From positions 31,442,128-31,506,127 of the forward strand of contig NC_091325.1 in assembly GCF_038502225.1 (NCBI RefSeq): a DNA stretch of 64,000 nt. Direction: 5' to 3'. Under the pieces are notes generated by a model. It saw only the letters and a program-made list of their open reading frames with translations, made no database searches and had not been told where the DNA came from. How positions within the stretch are numbered: the first letter of the stretch is position 1; each line of letters begins with the position of its first letter. This stretch comes from Cherax quadricarinatus (lineage: Eukaryota; Arthropoda; Malacostraca; Decapoda; Parastacidae). The position numbers and the translations under genes are program-made. This document shows, one piece after another, positions 1-15,300 of this stretch.

Positions 1-3000
1 AACTTTGATGTTGATGATCCCTCACCACTGATGATGATGATCCCTCAACCTTGAGGTTGATGATCCCTCATCCATGATGTTGATGATCCCTCACCCATGT
101 AGTTGATGATCCCTCACGCATGATGTTGATGATTATTCACCCATGATGTTAATGAACTATTCCCCCATGATGTTGATGATCCATCACTGATGATGTTGAT
201 CATCCCTCACGCATGATGTTGATGATCCCTCATCCTTGATGTTGATGATCCCTCACCCATGATGTTGATGATCCCTCACCCATGATGTTGATGAACCATT
301 CACCCATGATGTTGATTATCCCTAATCCATGATGTTGATGATTCCTCACCCATGATGTTGATGATCCCTCACCCATGATGTTGATGTTGATGATCCCTCA
401 CCCTTGATGTTGATGATCCCTCACCCATGTTGATGATTGATGATCCCTCACCCATGATGATGATGATCCCTCACCCATGATGTTGATGATCCCTCACCCA
501 TGATGTTGATGATCCCTCACCCATGATGTTGATGATCCATCACCCTTGATGTTGATGATCCCTCACCCATGATGTTGATGATACCTCTCCCATGATGTTG
601 ATGTTCCATCTCCTATGATGTTGATGATCTCTCATCCTTGATGTTGACTATGCCTCACCCATGATGTTGATGATCCTTCACCATTGATGCAGACGATCCT
701 TCACCCATTATGTTGATGAACCCTTCACCCATGATGTTTATGATCAATAACTCTTGATGTTGATGATTCCTCATCCATGATGTTGATGATCCCTCACCCA
801 TGATGTTGATGATCAATAACCCTTGATGTTGATGATCCCTCACCCATGATGTTGATGATCCCTCACCCATGATGTTGATGATCCCTCACCCATGATGTTG
901 ATGATCCATCACCCATGATGTTGATGATCATTCACCCTTAATGTTGATGAACCCTCACCCATGATGTTGATGATCACTCACCCTTGAAGTTGATGATCCT
1001 TCACCCATGATGTTGATGATCCCTCACCCATGATGTTGATGATCCCTCACCCATGATGATGATGATGCCTCTCCCATGATGTTGATGATCCCTCACCCTT
1101 GAAGTTGATGATCCTTCACACATGATGTTGATGATCCCTCACCCATGATGTTGATGATCCATCATCCATGATGTTGATCATCCCTCACCCTTGATGTTGA
1201 TGATCCTTCACCCATGATGTTGATGATACCTCTCCCATGATGTTGATGTTCCATCTCCTATGATGTTGATGATCCCTCAACCATGATGTAGATGATCCCT
1301 CACCCATGATGTTGATGATCCCTCACCCATGATGTTGATGATCCTTCAACCATGATGTAGATGATCCCTCACCCATGATGTTGATGTTCCATCACCTATG
1401 ATGTTGATGATCCCTCACCCATGATGTTGATGATGCCTCTCCCATGATGTTGATGATTCCTCACTCTTGATGTTGATGATCCCTCACCCATGATGCTGAT
1501 GATCCCTCATCCTTGATGTTGATGTTCCATCACCTATGATGTTGATGATCCCTCACCCATGATGTTGATGATGCCTCACTCTGATGTTGATGATCCCTCA
1601 CCCATGATGTTGATGATCCCTCACCTCACCCATGATGCTGATGATCCCTCACCCATGATGTTGATGATCCCTCACCCATGATGTTGATGATCCCTCACCC
1701 ATGATGTTGATGATCCCTCACCCCCTCATGATGTTGATGATCCCACCCATCATGATCCCACCCATGATGTTGATGATCCCTCACCCATGATGTTGATGAT
1801 CCGTCTCCCATGATGTTGATGTTCCATCACCTATGATGTTGATGATCCCTCACCCATGATGTTGATGATGCCTCACTCTTGATGTTGATGATCCCTCACC
1901 CATGATGTTGATGATCCCTCACCCATGATGTTGATGATCCCTCACCCATGATGTTGATGATCCCTCACCCATGATGATGATGATCCCTCACCCATGATGT
2001 TGATGATCCCTCACCCTTGATGTTGATGATCCCTCACCCATGATGTTGATGATCCCTCACCCATGATGTTGATGATCCCTCACCCTTGATGTTGATGATC
2101 CTTCACCCTTGATGTTGATGATCCCTCACCCATGATGTTGATGACCCCTCATCCTTGATGTTGATGATCCTTCACCTATGATGTTGATGATCCCTCACCC
2201 ATGATGTTGATGATCCCTCACCCATGATGTTGATGATCCCTCACCCTTCATGTTGATGATCCTTCACCTATGATGTTGATGATCCCTCACCCATGATGTT
2301 GATGATCCCTCACCCATGATGTTGATGATCCCTCACCCTTGATGTTGATGATCCCTCACTCATGATGTTGATGATCCTTCACCCTTGATGTTGATGATCC
2401 CTCACCCATGATGTTGATGATCCTTCACCCATGATGTTGATGATCCCTCACCCATGATGTTGATGATCCCTTACCTTTGATATTGATGATCCCTCACCCA
2501 TGATGTTGATGATCCCTCATCCTTGATGTTGATGATCCCTCACCCATGATGTTGATGATCCCTCACCCATGATGTTGATGATCCCTCACCCTTGATGTTG
2601 ATGACCCCTCACCCTTGATGTTGATGAACCCTTCACAAATGATGTTGATGATCCCTCATCCTTGATGTTGATGATTCCTCATCTTTCATGTTAATGATCC
2701 CTCTCCCGTGATGATGATCCCTCACCCATGATGTTGATGATCCCTCACCCATGATGTTGATGATCCCTCACCCATGATGTTGATGATCCTTCACCCATGA
2801 TGTTGATGATTCCTCACCCTTGATGTTGATGATCCCTCATCCATGATGGTGATTATCCCTCACCCATGATGTTGATGATCACGCACCCATGATGTTTATG
2901 ATCCCTCACCCTTGATGTTAATGATCCCTCACTCATGATGTTGATGATCCCTCATCCTTGATGTTGTTGATCCCTCACCCAAGATGTTGATGATCCCTCA

Positions 3001-6000
3001 CCCATGATGTTGATGATCCCTCACCCTTGATGTTGATGATCCCTCACCCATGATGTTGATGATGCCTCACCCTTGATGTTGATGATCCCTCACCACGGAT
3101 GTTGATGATCCCTCACCCTTCATGTTGATGATCCCTCACCCATGATGTTGATGATCCCTCTCCCATGATGTTGATGATCCCTCACCCATGATGTTGATGA
3201 TCCCTCACCCATGATGTTGATGATCCCTCATTCTTCACGTTGATGATCTCTCACCCATTATATAGATGATCCCTCACCCATGATGTTGATGATCCATAGA
3301 CATGATGTTGATGATCCCTCACCCATGATGTTGATGATCCCTCTCCCATGATGTTGATGATCCCTCACCCTTGATGTTGATGATCCCTCACCCATGATGT
3401 TGATGATCCCTCACCCATGATGTTGATGATCCCTCACCCATGATGTTGATGATCCTTCACCCTTGATGTTGATGATCCCTCACCCATGATGTTGATGATC
3501 CCTCACCCTTGATGTTGATGATCCCTCACCCATGATGTTGATGATCCCTCACCCATGATGTTGATGATCCCTCACCCATGATGTTGATGATCCCTCACCC
3601 TTGATGTTGATGATCCCTCACCCATGATGTTGATGATCCTTCACCCATGATGTTGATGATCCTTCACCCATGATGTTGATGATCCCTCACCCATGATGTT
3701 GATGATCCCTCACCCATGATGTTGATGATCCCTCACCCATGATGTTGATGATCCTTCACCCTTGATGTTGATGAACCCTCACCCATGATGTTGATGATCC
3801 CTCACCCATGATGTTGATTATCCCTCATCCTTGATGTTGAAGATCCCTCACTCATGATGTTGTTGATCCCTCACCCATGATGTTGATGATCCCTCACTCT
3901 TGATGTTAATGATCCCTCTCCCATGACGATGATCCCTCACCCATGATGTTGATGACCCCTCACCCATGATATTGATGATCCCTCACCCATGATGTTGATG
4001 ATCCTTCACCCATGATGTTGATGATCCCTCACCCATGATGTTGATGATCCCTCACCCATGATGTTGATGATCCCTCACCCATGATGTTGATGATCCCTCA
4101 CCCATGATGTTGATGATCCCTCACCCATGATGTTGATGATCCCTCACCCATGATGTTGATGATCCTTCACCCTTGATGTTGATGATCCCTCACCCATGAT
4201 GTTGATGATCCCTCACCCATGATGTTGATGATCCCTCACCCTTGATGTTGATGAACCCTCACCCATGATGTTGATGATCTCTCACACTTGATGTTGATGA
4301 TCCCTCACACTTGATGTTGATGATCGTTCACCCATGATGTTGATGATCCCTCACCCATGATGTTGATGATCCCTCACTCATGATGTTGATGATCCTTCAC
4401 CCTTGATGTTCATGATCCCTCACTCATGATGTTGATGATCCTTCACCCTTGATGTTCATGATCCCTCACCCATCATGTTGATAACCCTTCACCCATGATG
4501 TTGATGTTCCCTCACTCATGATGTTGATGATTCCTCATCCTTGATGTTGAACTCTCACCCATGATATTGATGATCCCTCGCCCATAATTTTGATGATGTC
4601 TCACCCATGATGTTGATGATCCCTCACCTATGTTGTTGATGATCCCTCACCCATGATGTTGATGATCCCTCACCCATGATGTTGATGATCCCTCACCCTT
4701 GATGTTGATGATCCCTCACCCATGATGTTGATGATCCCTCACCCATGATGTTGATGATCCCTCACCCATGATGTTGATGATCCCTCACCCATGATGTTGA
4801 TGATCCCTCACCCATGATGTTGATGATCCCTCACCCATGATGTTGATGATCCCTCACCCATGATGTTGATGATCCCTCACCCATGATGTTGATGATCCCT
4901 CACCAAAGATGTTGATGATCCTACACCCATAATGTTGGTGATCCCTCATCCTTGATGTTGATGATCCCTCATTCTTGATGTTGATGATCCCTCACCCATG
5001 ATGTTGATATTCCCTCACCCATGATGTTGATAATCTCTCACCCAAGATGTTGATGATCCCTCACCCATGATGTTGATGATCCCTCACCCATGATGTTGAT
5101 GATCAATAACCCTTGATGTTGATGATCCCTCAAACATGGTGTTGATGTTCAATAACCCTTGATGTTGATGATCCCTCAACCATGATGATGATGATCCGTC
5201 ACCCATAATGTTGATGAACCCTAACCTATGATGTTGATGATCCCTCACCAATGATGTTGATGATCCCTCAGCGTTGATGTTGATGATCCATCACCCATGA
5301 CGTTGATGATCCCTCACCCTTGATGTTGATGATCCCTCACCTATGATGTTGATGATCCCTCACCCATGATGTTGATGATCCCTTATTCTTGATGTTGATG
5401 ATCTCTCACCCATGATGATGATCCCTCACCCATGATGTTGATGATCCCTCACCCATGATGTTGATGATCCCTCACCCATGATGTTGATGATCCCTCACCC
5501 ATGATGTTGATGATCCCTCACCCATTATGTTGAAGATCCTTCACCCTTGATGTTGGTGAACCCTCACCCATGTTGTTGATGATCCCTCACCCTTCATGTT
5601 GATGATCGCTCACCCATGATGTTGATGATCCCTCACCAAAGATGTTGATGATCCTACACCCATAATGTTGGTGATCCCTCATCCTTGATGTTGATGATCC
5701 CTCATTCTTGATGTTGATGATTGTTGATGATCTCTCATGATGATCCCTCACCCATGATGATGAATATCCTTCACTCTTGATGTTGATGAACCCTCACCCA
5801 TGTTGTTGATGATCCCTCACCCTTCATGTTGATGATCCTTCACCCATGATGTTGATGACCCCTCACCCATGATGTTGATGATCCCTCACCCTTGATGTTG
5901 ATGATCCTTCACCCTTGACGTTAATGATCCCTCTCCCATGATGTTGATGATCCCTCACCCATGATGTTGATGATCCTTCACCATGATGTTGATGATAACT

Positions 6001-9000
6001 CACTCATGATGTTGATGATCCCTCACCTATTATGTTGATGATCCCCCACCCTTGATATTGATGATCCCTCACTCATGATGTTGTTGATCCCTCACCCATG
6101 ATGTTGATGATCCCTAACCCTTGACGTTAATGATCCCGCACCTATGATGTTGATGATCCCTCATCCTTGATTTTGATGATACCTCACTCTTGATGTTAAT
6201 GATCCCTCTCCCATGACGATGATCCCTCACCCATGATGTTGATGACCCCTCACCCATGATGATGATGATCCCTCACCCATGATGTTGATGAACCCTCACC
6301 CATGATGTTGATGATCCCTCACTCTTGATGTTAATGATCCCTCTCCCATGACGATGATCCCTCACCCATGATGTTGATGACCCCTCACCCATGATATTGA
6401 TGATCCCTCACCCATGATGTTGATGATCCTTCACCCATGATGTTGATGATCCCTCACCCATGATGTTGATGATCCCTCACCCATGATGTTGATGATCCCT
6501 CACCCATGATGTTGATGATCCCTCACCCATGATGTTGATGATCCCTCACCAATGATGTTGATGATCCTTCACCCATGATGTTGATGATCCCTCACCCATG
6601 ATGTTGATGATCCCTCATCCATGATGTTGATGATCCTTCACCTTTGATGTTGATGATCCCTCATCCTTGATGTTGATGATCCTTCACCCTAGATGTTGAT
6701 GATCCCTCACCTTTGATGTTGATGATCCCTCACCCATGATGTTGATGATCCCTCACCCTTGATGTTGATGATCCCTCAACTATAATATTGATGATCCCTC
6801 ACCCTTGATGTTGATGATCCCTCACCCATGATGTTGATGATCCCTCACCCTTGATGTTGATGATCCCTCACCCATGATGTTGATGATCCCTCACCCATGA
6901 TGTTGATGATCCCTCACCCATGATGTTGATGATCCCTCACCCATGATGTTGATGATCCCTCATCCATGATGGTGATTATCCATCACCCATGATGTTGATG
7001 ATCCCTCACTCATGATGTTGATGATCCTACACTCTTGATGTTGATGATCCCTCATCCATGATGTTGATGATCCTTCACCCTTGATGTTGATGAACCCACA
7101 CCCATGATGTTGATGATCCCTCACCCATGATGTTGATGATCAATAACCCTTGATGTTGATGATCCCTCACCCATGATGTTGAAGACCCCCCTCACCCTTG
7201 ATGTTGACGAACCCAAACCCATGATGTTGGTGATCCCACACCCATGATGTTGATTATCCCTCACCTTTGATGATGATGATCCATCACCCATGATGTTGAT
7301 GATCCCTTACTCTTTATGTTGATGATCCTTCAACCATGATGTTGATGATCCCTCATCCATGATGTTGATGATCCTTCACCCATGATGTTGATGATCCCTC
7401 AGCCATGATGTTTATGATGCTTCACCCTTGATGTTGATGATCCCATACCCATGATATTGATGATCCCTCATCCTTGATGTTGATGAACCTTAACCCATGA
7501 TGTTGATGATCCCTTATCCATTATGCTGATGATCCTTCATTCATGATGTGGGTAATCCTTCACCCTTGATGTTGATGATCCCTCACCCATGATGTTGATG
7601 ATCCATCACCCTTGATGTTGATGATCCCTCACCAATAATGTTGATGAATCTTCACCCATGATGATGATGATCCCTCACCCATGATATTGATGATCCGCTC
7701 ACCTATGTTGTTGATGATCCCTCACACATGATGTTGATGATCCCTCACTCTTGATGTTGATGATCCCTCACCCATGATGATGTTGATGATCCCTCACCCA
7801 TGATGTTGATGATCCCACACCCATGATGTTGATTATCCCTCACCTTTGATGATGATGATCCATCACCCATGATGTTGATGATCCCTTACTCTTTATGTTG
7901 ATGATCCTTCAACCATGATGTTGATGATCCCTCACCCATGATGTTGATGATCTTTCACCCATTATGATGATGATCCCTCATCCTTGATGTTGATGATCTC
8001 TCACCCATGATGTTGATGATCCCTCATCCTTTATGTTGATGATCGCTCACCCATTATGTTGATGATCCCTCATTCTTGATGTTGATGATTCCTCACTCTT
8101 GATGTTAATGATTCCTCACCCATGATGATGATCCATCACCCATGATGTTGATGACTCCTCACCCATGATGTTGATGATCCCTAACCCTTCATGTTGATGA
8201 TCCCTCACCCATGGTGTTGATGATCCATCACCCATGATGTTGATGATCCCTCACCCATGTTGTTGATGATCCCTCACCCATGATGATGATGATCCCTCAC
8301 CCTTGATGTTGTTGATCCCTCATCAATGATGTTGTTGATCCCTCACCTATGTAGTTGATGATCCCTCACCCATGATGTTGTTGATCCCTCACCCATGATA
8401 TTGATGATCCGCTCACCTATGTTGTTGATGATCCCTCACCCATGATGTTGATGATCCCTCACCCATGATGTTGATGATCCCTCACCCTTGATGTTGATGA
8501 TCCCTCACCCATGATGTTGATGATCCCTAACCCTTCATGTTGATGATCCCTCACCCATGATGTTGATGATCCATCACCCATGATGTTGATAATCCCTCAC
8601 CCATGATGTTGATGATCCTTCACCCTAGATGTTGATGATCCATCGCCCATAATGTTGATGATCCCTCATCCTTGATGTTGATGATCCCTCACCCATGATG
8701 TTGATGATCCCTCACCTATGTTGTTGATGATCCCTCACCCATGATGTTGATGATCCCTCACCTATGTTGTTGATGATCCCACACCCATGATGTTGTTGAT
8801 CCCTCACCTATGATGTTGATGATCCGCTCACCTATGTTGTTGATGATCCCCCATCCATGATGTTGATGATCCCTCTCCCATGATGTTGATGATCCCTCAC
8901 CTATGTTGTTGATGATCCCTCACCCATGATGTTGATGATCCCTCACCTATGTTGTTGATGATCCCTCACCCATGATGTTGATGATCCCTCACCTATGTTG

Positions 9001-9320
9001 TTGATGATCCCACACCCATGATGTTGTTGATCCCTCACCTATGATGTTGATGATCCCTCACCCATGATGTAGACGATCCCTCACCCATGATGTTGATGAT
9101 CCCTCACCCTTGATGTTGATGATCCCTCACCCTTGATGTTGATGATCCCTCACCCTTGATGTTGATGATCCCTCACCCTTGTTGATGATGATCCCTCACC
9201 CTTGGTGATGATGATCCTTCAACCATGATGTTGATGATTCTTCACCCTTGATGGTGATGATCCCTCTCTCTTGATGTTGATGATACCTCTCTCTTGATGT
9301 TGGTGAGCCATCAACTTTGC
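1..9320. repeat. 23-bp minisatellite array
   Basis: The left 9.3 kb is a continuous tandem array of a 23-bp unit made of ATGATGTTGATG followed by ATCCCTCACCC, about 400 copies. The array is already running at base 1, so its left end is outside the window. Common variants are CCTTGATG for CCATGATG, CCTTCACCC for CCCTCACCC, and units shortened or lengthened by a GAT or GTT triplet. Because 23 is not a multiple of 3, frames read through it give a 23-residue peptide repeat over 69 bases, for example at 655-870 on the minus strand; these are artefacts, not genes. Variant blocks recur at fixed spacings (for example 3893/6318 and 4901/5634), showing local segmental duplication. Confidence 0.95.
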
Positions 9321-9395
9321 TATGTTAGTAGATGTTAGTTGATTGTTAGTAGACGTTGATGATCCCTCAGAGTTGTTAGTAGATGTTCATGAATA
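9321..9395. other. Junction between 23-bp and 20-bp arrays
   Basis: A short transition in which the 23-bp unit decays. Partial units of GTTGATGATCCCTCA are mixed with several copies of GTTAGTAGATGTT before the 20-bp unit begins abruptly at about 9396. There is no transposon signature between the two arrays. Both repeat types are imperfect here, as is usual at array edges. Confidence 0.7.
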
Positions 9396-12300
9396 CTCAG
9401 CAGTGTAGTGTATCACCCAGCAGTGTAGTATATCACCCAGCAGTGTAGTGTATCACCCAGCAGTGTAGTGTATCACCCAGCAGTGTAGTGTATCACCCAG
9501 CAGTGTAGTGTATCACCCAGCAGTGTAGTGTATCACCCAGCAGTGTAGTGTATCACCCAGCAGTGTAGTGTAGCACCCAGCAGTGTAGTGTAGCACACAG
9601 CAGTGTAGTGTATCACCCAGCAGTGTAGTGTATCACCCAGCAGTGTAGTGTATCACCCAGCAGTGTAGTGTAGCACCCAGCAGTGTAGTGTATCACCAGC
9701 AGTGTAGTGTATCACCCAGCAGTGTAGTGTATCACCCAGCAGTGTAGTGTAGCACCCAGCAGTGTAGTGTATCACCCAGCAGTGTAGTGTAGCACCCAGC
9801 AGTGTAGTGTATCACCCAGCAGTGTAGTGTATCACCCAGCAGTGTAGTGTATCACCCAGCAGTGTAGTGTATCACCCAGCAGTGTAGTGTATCACCCAGC
9901 AGTGTAGTGTATCACCCAGCAGTGTAGTGTATCACCCAGCAGTGTAGTGTATCACCCAGCAGTGTAGTGTATCACCCAGCAGTGTCGTGTAACACCCAGC
10001 AGTGTAGTATATCACCCAGCAGTGTCGTGTAACACCCAGCAGTGTAGTGTATCACCCAGCAGTGTAGTGTATCACCCAGCAGTGTAGTGTATCACCCAGC
10101 AGTGTAGTGTATCACCCAGCAGTGTAGTGTATCACCCAGCAGTGTAGTGTATCACCCAGCAGTGTAGTGTATCACCCAGCAGTGTAGTGTATCACCCAGC
10201 AGTGTAGTGTATCACCCAGCAGTGTAGTGTATCACCCAGCAGTGTAGTGTATCACCCAGCAGTGTAGTGTATCACCCAGCAGTGTAGTGTATCACCCAGC
10301 AGTGTAGTGTATCACCCAGCAGTGTAGTGTATCACCCAGCAGTGTAGTGTATCACCCAGCAGTGTAGTGTATCACCCAGCAGTGTAGTGTATCACCCAGC
10401 AGTGTAGTGTATCACCCAGCAGTGTAGTGTATCACCCAGCAGTGTAGTGTATCACCCAGCAGTGTAGTGTATCACCCAGCAGTGTAGTGTATCACCCAGC
10501 AGTGTAGTGTATCACCCAGCAGTGTAGTGTATCACCCAGCAGTGTAGTGTATCACCCAGCAGTGTTGTGTAGTGTATCACCCAGCAGTGTCGTATATCAC
10601 CCAGCAGTGTAGTGTATCACCCAGCAGTGTGTAGTGCATCACCCAGCAGTGTAATGTACCACCCATCAGTGTAGTGTATCACCCACCAATGCAGTGTATC
10701 ACCCAGCAGTGTAGTGTATCACCCAACAGTGTAGTGTATCACCCACCAATGCAGTGTATCACCCAGCAGTGTAGTAAATCACGCAGCAGTGTAGTGTATC
10801 ACCCAGCAGTGTAGTAAATCACCCAGCAGTGTAGTGTATCACCCAGCAGTGAGTATATCACCCAGCAGTGCAGTAGTGTATCACCCAGCAGTGTAGTGTA
10901 TCACCCAGCAGTGTAGTGTATCACCCAGCAGTGTAGTGTAACACCCAGCAGTGTCGTGTAGCAGTGTAGTGTATCACCCAGCAGTGTAGTGTATGTCGTG
11001 TATCACCCAGCAGTGTAGTGTATCAGTGTCGTGTAGCACCCAGCAGTGTAGTGTATCACCCAGCAGTGTAGTGTATCACCCAGCAGTGTAGTGTATCACC
11101 CAGCAGTGTAGTGTAGCACCCAGCAGTGTAGTGTATCACCCAGCAGTGTAGTGTATCACCCAGCAGTGTAGTGTATCACCCAGCAGTGTAGTGTATCACC
11201 CAGCAGTGTAGTGTATCACCCAGCAGTGTAGTGTATCACCCAGCAGTGTAGTGTATCACCCAGCAGTGTAGTGTAGTGTATCACCCAGCAGTGTAGTGTA
11301 GTGTATCACCCAGCAGTGTAGTGTATGTATCACCCAGCAGTGTAGTGTATCACCCAGCAGTGTAGTGTATCACCCAGCAGTGTAGTGTATCACCCAGCAG
11401 TGTAGTGTATCACCCAGCAGTGTAGTGTATCACCCAGCAGTGTAGTGTATCACCCAGCAGTGTAGTGTATCACAGTGTAGTGCATCACCCAGCAGTGTAG
11501 TGTATCACCCAGCAGTGTAGTGTATCACCCAGCAGTGTAGTGTATCACCCAGCAGTGTAGTGTATCACCCAGCAGTGTAGTGTATCACCCAGCAGTGTAG
11601 TGTATCACCCAGCAGTGTAGTGTATCACCCAGCAGTGTAGTGTATCACCCAGCGGTGGAGTGTATGTAGTGTATCACCCAGCAGTGTAGTGTATCACCCA
11701 GCAGTGTAGTGTATCACCCAGCAGTGTAGTGTATCACCCAGCAGTGTAGTGTATCACCCAGCAGTGTAGTGTATCACCCAGCAGTGTAGTGTATCACCCA
11801 GCAGTGTAGTGTATCACCCAGCAGTGTAGTGTATCACCCAGCAGTGTAGTGTATCACCCAGCAGTGTAGTGTATCACACAGCAGTGTAGTGTATCACCCA
11901 GCAGTGTAGTGTATCACCCAGCAGTGTAGTGTATCACCCAGCAGTGTAGTGTATCACCCAGCAGTGTAGTGTATCACCCAGCAGTGTAGTGTATCACCCA
12001 GCAGTGTAGTGTATCACCCAGCAGTGTAGTGTATCACCCAGCAGTGTAGTGTATCACCCAGCAGTGTAGTGTATCACCCAGCAGTGTAGCAGTGTAGTGT
12101 ATCACCCAGCAGTGTAGTGTATCACCCAGCAGTGTAGTGTATCACCCAGCAGTGTAGTGTATCACCCAGCAGTGTAGTGTATCACCCAGCAGTGTAGTGT
12201 ATCACCCAGCAGTGTAGTGTATCACCCAGCAGTGTAGTGTAGCACCCAGCAGTGTAGTGTATCACCCAGCAGTGTAGTGTAGCACCCAGCAGTGTAGTGT

Positions 12301-15300
12301 ATCAACCAGCAGTGTAGTGTATCACCCAGCAGTGTAGTGTATCACCCAGCAGTGTAGTGTATCACCCAGCAGTGTAGTGTATCACCCAGCAGTGTAGTGT
12401 ATCACCCAGCAGTGTAGTGTATCACCCAGCAGTGTAGTGTATCACCCAGCAGTGTAGTGTATCACCCAGCAGTGTAGTGTATCACCCAGCAGTGTAGTGT
12501 ATCACCCAGCAGTGTAGTGTATCACCCAGCAGTGTAGTGTATCACCCAGCAGTGTAGTGTATCACCCAGCAGTGTAGTGTATCACCCAGCAGTGTAGTGT
12601 ATCACCAGTGTAGTGTATCACCCAGCAGTGTAGTGTATCACCCAGCAGTGTAGTGTATCACCCAGCAGTGTAGTGTATCACCCAGCAGTGTAGTGTATCA
12701 CCCAGCAGTGTAGTGTATCACCCAGCAGTGTAGTGTATCACCCAGCAGTGTAGTGTATCACCCAGCAGTGTAGTGTATCACCCAGCAGTGTAGTGTAACA
12801 CCCAGCAGTGTAGTGTAGCACCCAGCAGTGTAATGTATCACCCAGCAGTGTAGTGTATCACCCAGCAGTGTAGTGTATCACCCAGCAGTGTAGTGTATCA
12901 CCCAGCAGTGTAGTGTATCACCCAGCAGTGTAGTGTATCACCCAGCAGTGTAGTGTATCACCCAGCAGTGTAGTGTACCATCCAGCAGTGTAGTGTACCT
13001 CCCAGCAGTGTAGTGTATCACCCAGCAGTGTCGTGTAGCACCCAGCAGTGTAGTGTAGCACCCAGCAGTGTCGTGTAGCACCCAGCAGTGTAGTGTAGCA
13101 CCCAGCAGTGTAGTGTAGCACCCAGCAGTGTAGTGTATCACCCAGCAGTGTAGTGTATCACCCAGCAGTGTAGTGTATCACCCAGCAGTGTAGTGTATCA
13201 CCCAGCAGTGTAGTGTATCACCCAGCAGTGTAGTGTATCACCCAGCAGTGTAGTGTATCACCCAGCAGTGTAGTGTATCACCCAGCAGTGTAGTGTATCA
13301 CCCAGCAGTGTAGTGTATCACCCAGCAGTGTAGTGTATCACCCAGCAGTGTAGTGTATCACCCAGCAGTGTAGTGTATCACCCAGCAGTGTAGTGTATCA
13401 CCCAGCAGTGTAGTGTATCACCCAGCAGTGTAGTGTATCACCCAGCAGTGTAGTGTAGTGTATCACCCAGCAGTGTAGTGTATCACCCAGCAGTGTAGTG
13501 TATCACCCAGCAGTGTAGTGTATCACCCAGCAGTGTAGTGTATCACCCAGCAGTGTAGTGTATCACCCAGCAGTGTAGTGTATCACCCAGCAGTGTAGTG
13601 TATCACCCAGCAGTGTAGTGTATCACCCAGCAGTGTAGTGTATCACCCAGCAGTGTAGTGTATCACCCAGCAGTGTAGTGCATCACCCAGCAGTTTAGTA
13701 AATCACCCAGCAGTGTAGTGTATCACCCAGCAGTGTAGTAAATCACCAAGCAGTGTAGTGTAGTGTATCACCCAGCAGTGTAGTGTATCACCCAGCAGTG
13801 TAGTGTATCACCCAGCAGTGTAGTGTATCACCCAGCAGTGTAGTGTATCACCCAGCAGTGTAGTGTATCACCCAGCAGTGTAGTGTACCACCCAGCAGTG
13901 TAGTGTATCACCCAGCAGTGTAGTGTATCACCCAGCAGTGTAGTGTATCACCCAGCAGTGTAGTGTATCACCCAGCAGTGTAGTGTATCACCCAGCAGTG
14001 TAGTGTATCACCCAGCAGTGTAGTGTATCACCCAGCAGTGTAGTGTATCACCCAGCAGTGTAGTGTATCACCCAGCAGTGTCGTGTAGCAGTGTCGTGTA
14101 TCACCCAGCAGTGTAGTGTATCACCCAGCAGTGTAGTGTACCACCCAGCAGTGTAGTGTACCTCCCAGCAGTGTAGTGTATCACCCAGCAGTGTCGTGTA
14201 TCACCCAGCAGTGTAGTGTACCACCCAGCAGTGTAGTGTATCACCCAGCAGTGTAGTGTATCACCCAGCAGTGTAGTGTATCACCCAGCAGTGTAGTGTA
14301 TCACCCAGCAGTGTAGTGTATCACCCAGCAGTGTAGTGTATTACCAGCAGTGTCGTGTATCACCCAGCAGTGTAGTGTATCACCCAGCAGTGTAGTGTAT
14401 CACCCAGCAGTGTAGTGTACCACCCAGCAGTGTAGTGTATCACCCAGCAGTGTAGTGTATCACCCAGCAGTGTAGTGTATCACCCAGCAGTGTAGTGTAT
14501 AAACCAGCAGTGTAGTGTAGCACCCAGCAGTGTAGTGTATCACCCAGCAGTGTAGTGTATCACCCAGCAGTGTAGTGTATCACCCAGCAGTGTAGTGTAT
14601 CACCCAGCAGTGTAGTGTATCACCCAGCAGTGTAGTGTATCACCCAGCAGTGTAGTGTATCACCCAGCAGTGTAGTGTATCACCCAGCAGTGTAGTGTAG
14701 CACCCAGCAGTGTAGTGTATCACCAGCAGTGTAGTGTATCACCCAGCAGTGTAGTGTATCACCCAGCAGTGTAGTGTAGCACCCAGCAGTGTAGTGTATC
14801 ACCCAGCAGTGTAGTGTATCACCCAGCAGTGTAGTGTATCACCCAGCAGTGTAGTGTATCACCCAGCAGTGTAGTGTATCACCCAGCAGTGTAGTGTAGT
14901 GTATCACCCAGCAGTGTAGTGTATCACCCAGCAGTGTAGTGTATCACCAAGCAGTGTAGTGTATCACCCAGCAGTGTAGTGTACCAACCAGTGTAGTGTA
15001 TGTAGTGTACCCAGCAGTGTAGTGTATCACCCAGCAGTGTAGTGTGTCACCCAGCAGTGTAGTGTATGTAGTGTACCCAGCAGTGTCTTTTATCACCCAG
15101 CAGTGTAGTGTATCACCCAGCAGTGTAGTGTATCACCCAGCAGTGTAGTGTATCACCCAGCAGTGTAGTGTATCACCCAGCAGTGTAGTGTATCACCCAG
15201 CAGTGTAGTGTATCACCCAGCAGTGTAGTAAATCACCCAGCAGTGTAGTGTATCACCCAGCAGTGTAGTGCATCACCCAGCAGTGTAGTGTATCACCCAG

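Noticed and set aside
655..870. 71-residue repetitive frame in the 23-bp array
   Set aside because: A product of the 23-bp period read in one frame; the 23-residue periodicity and lack of codon bias show it is not a gene.
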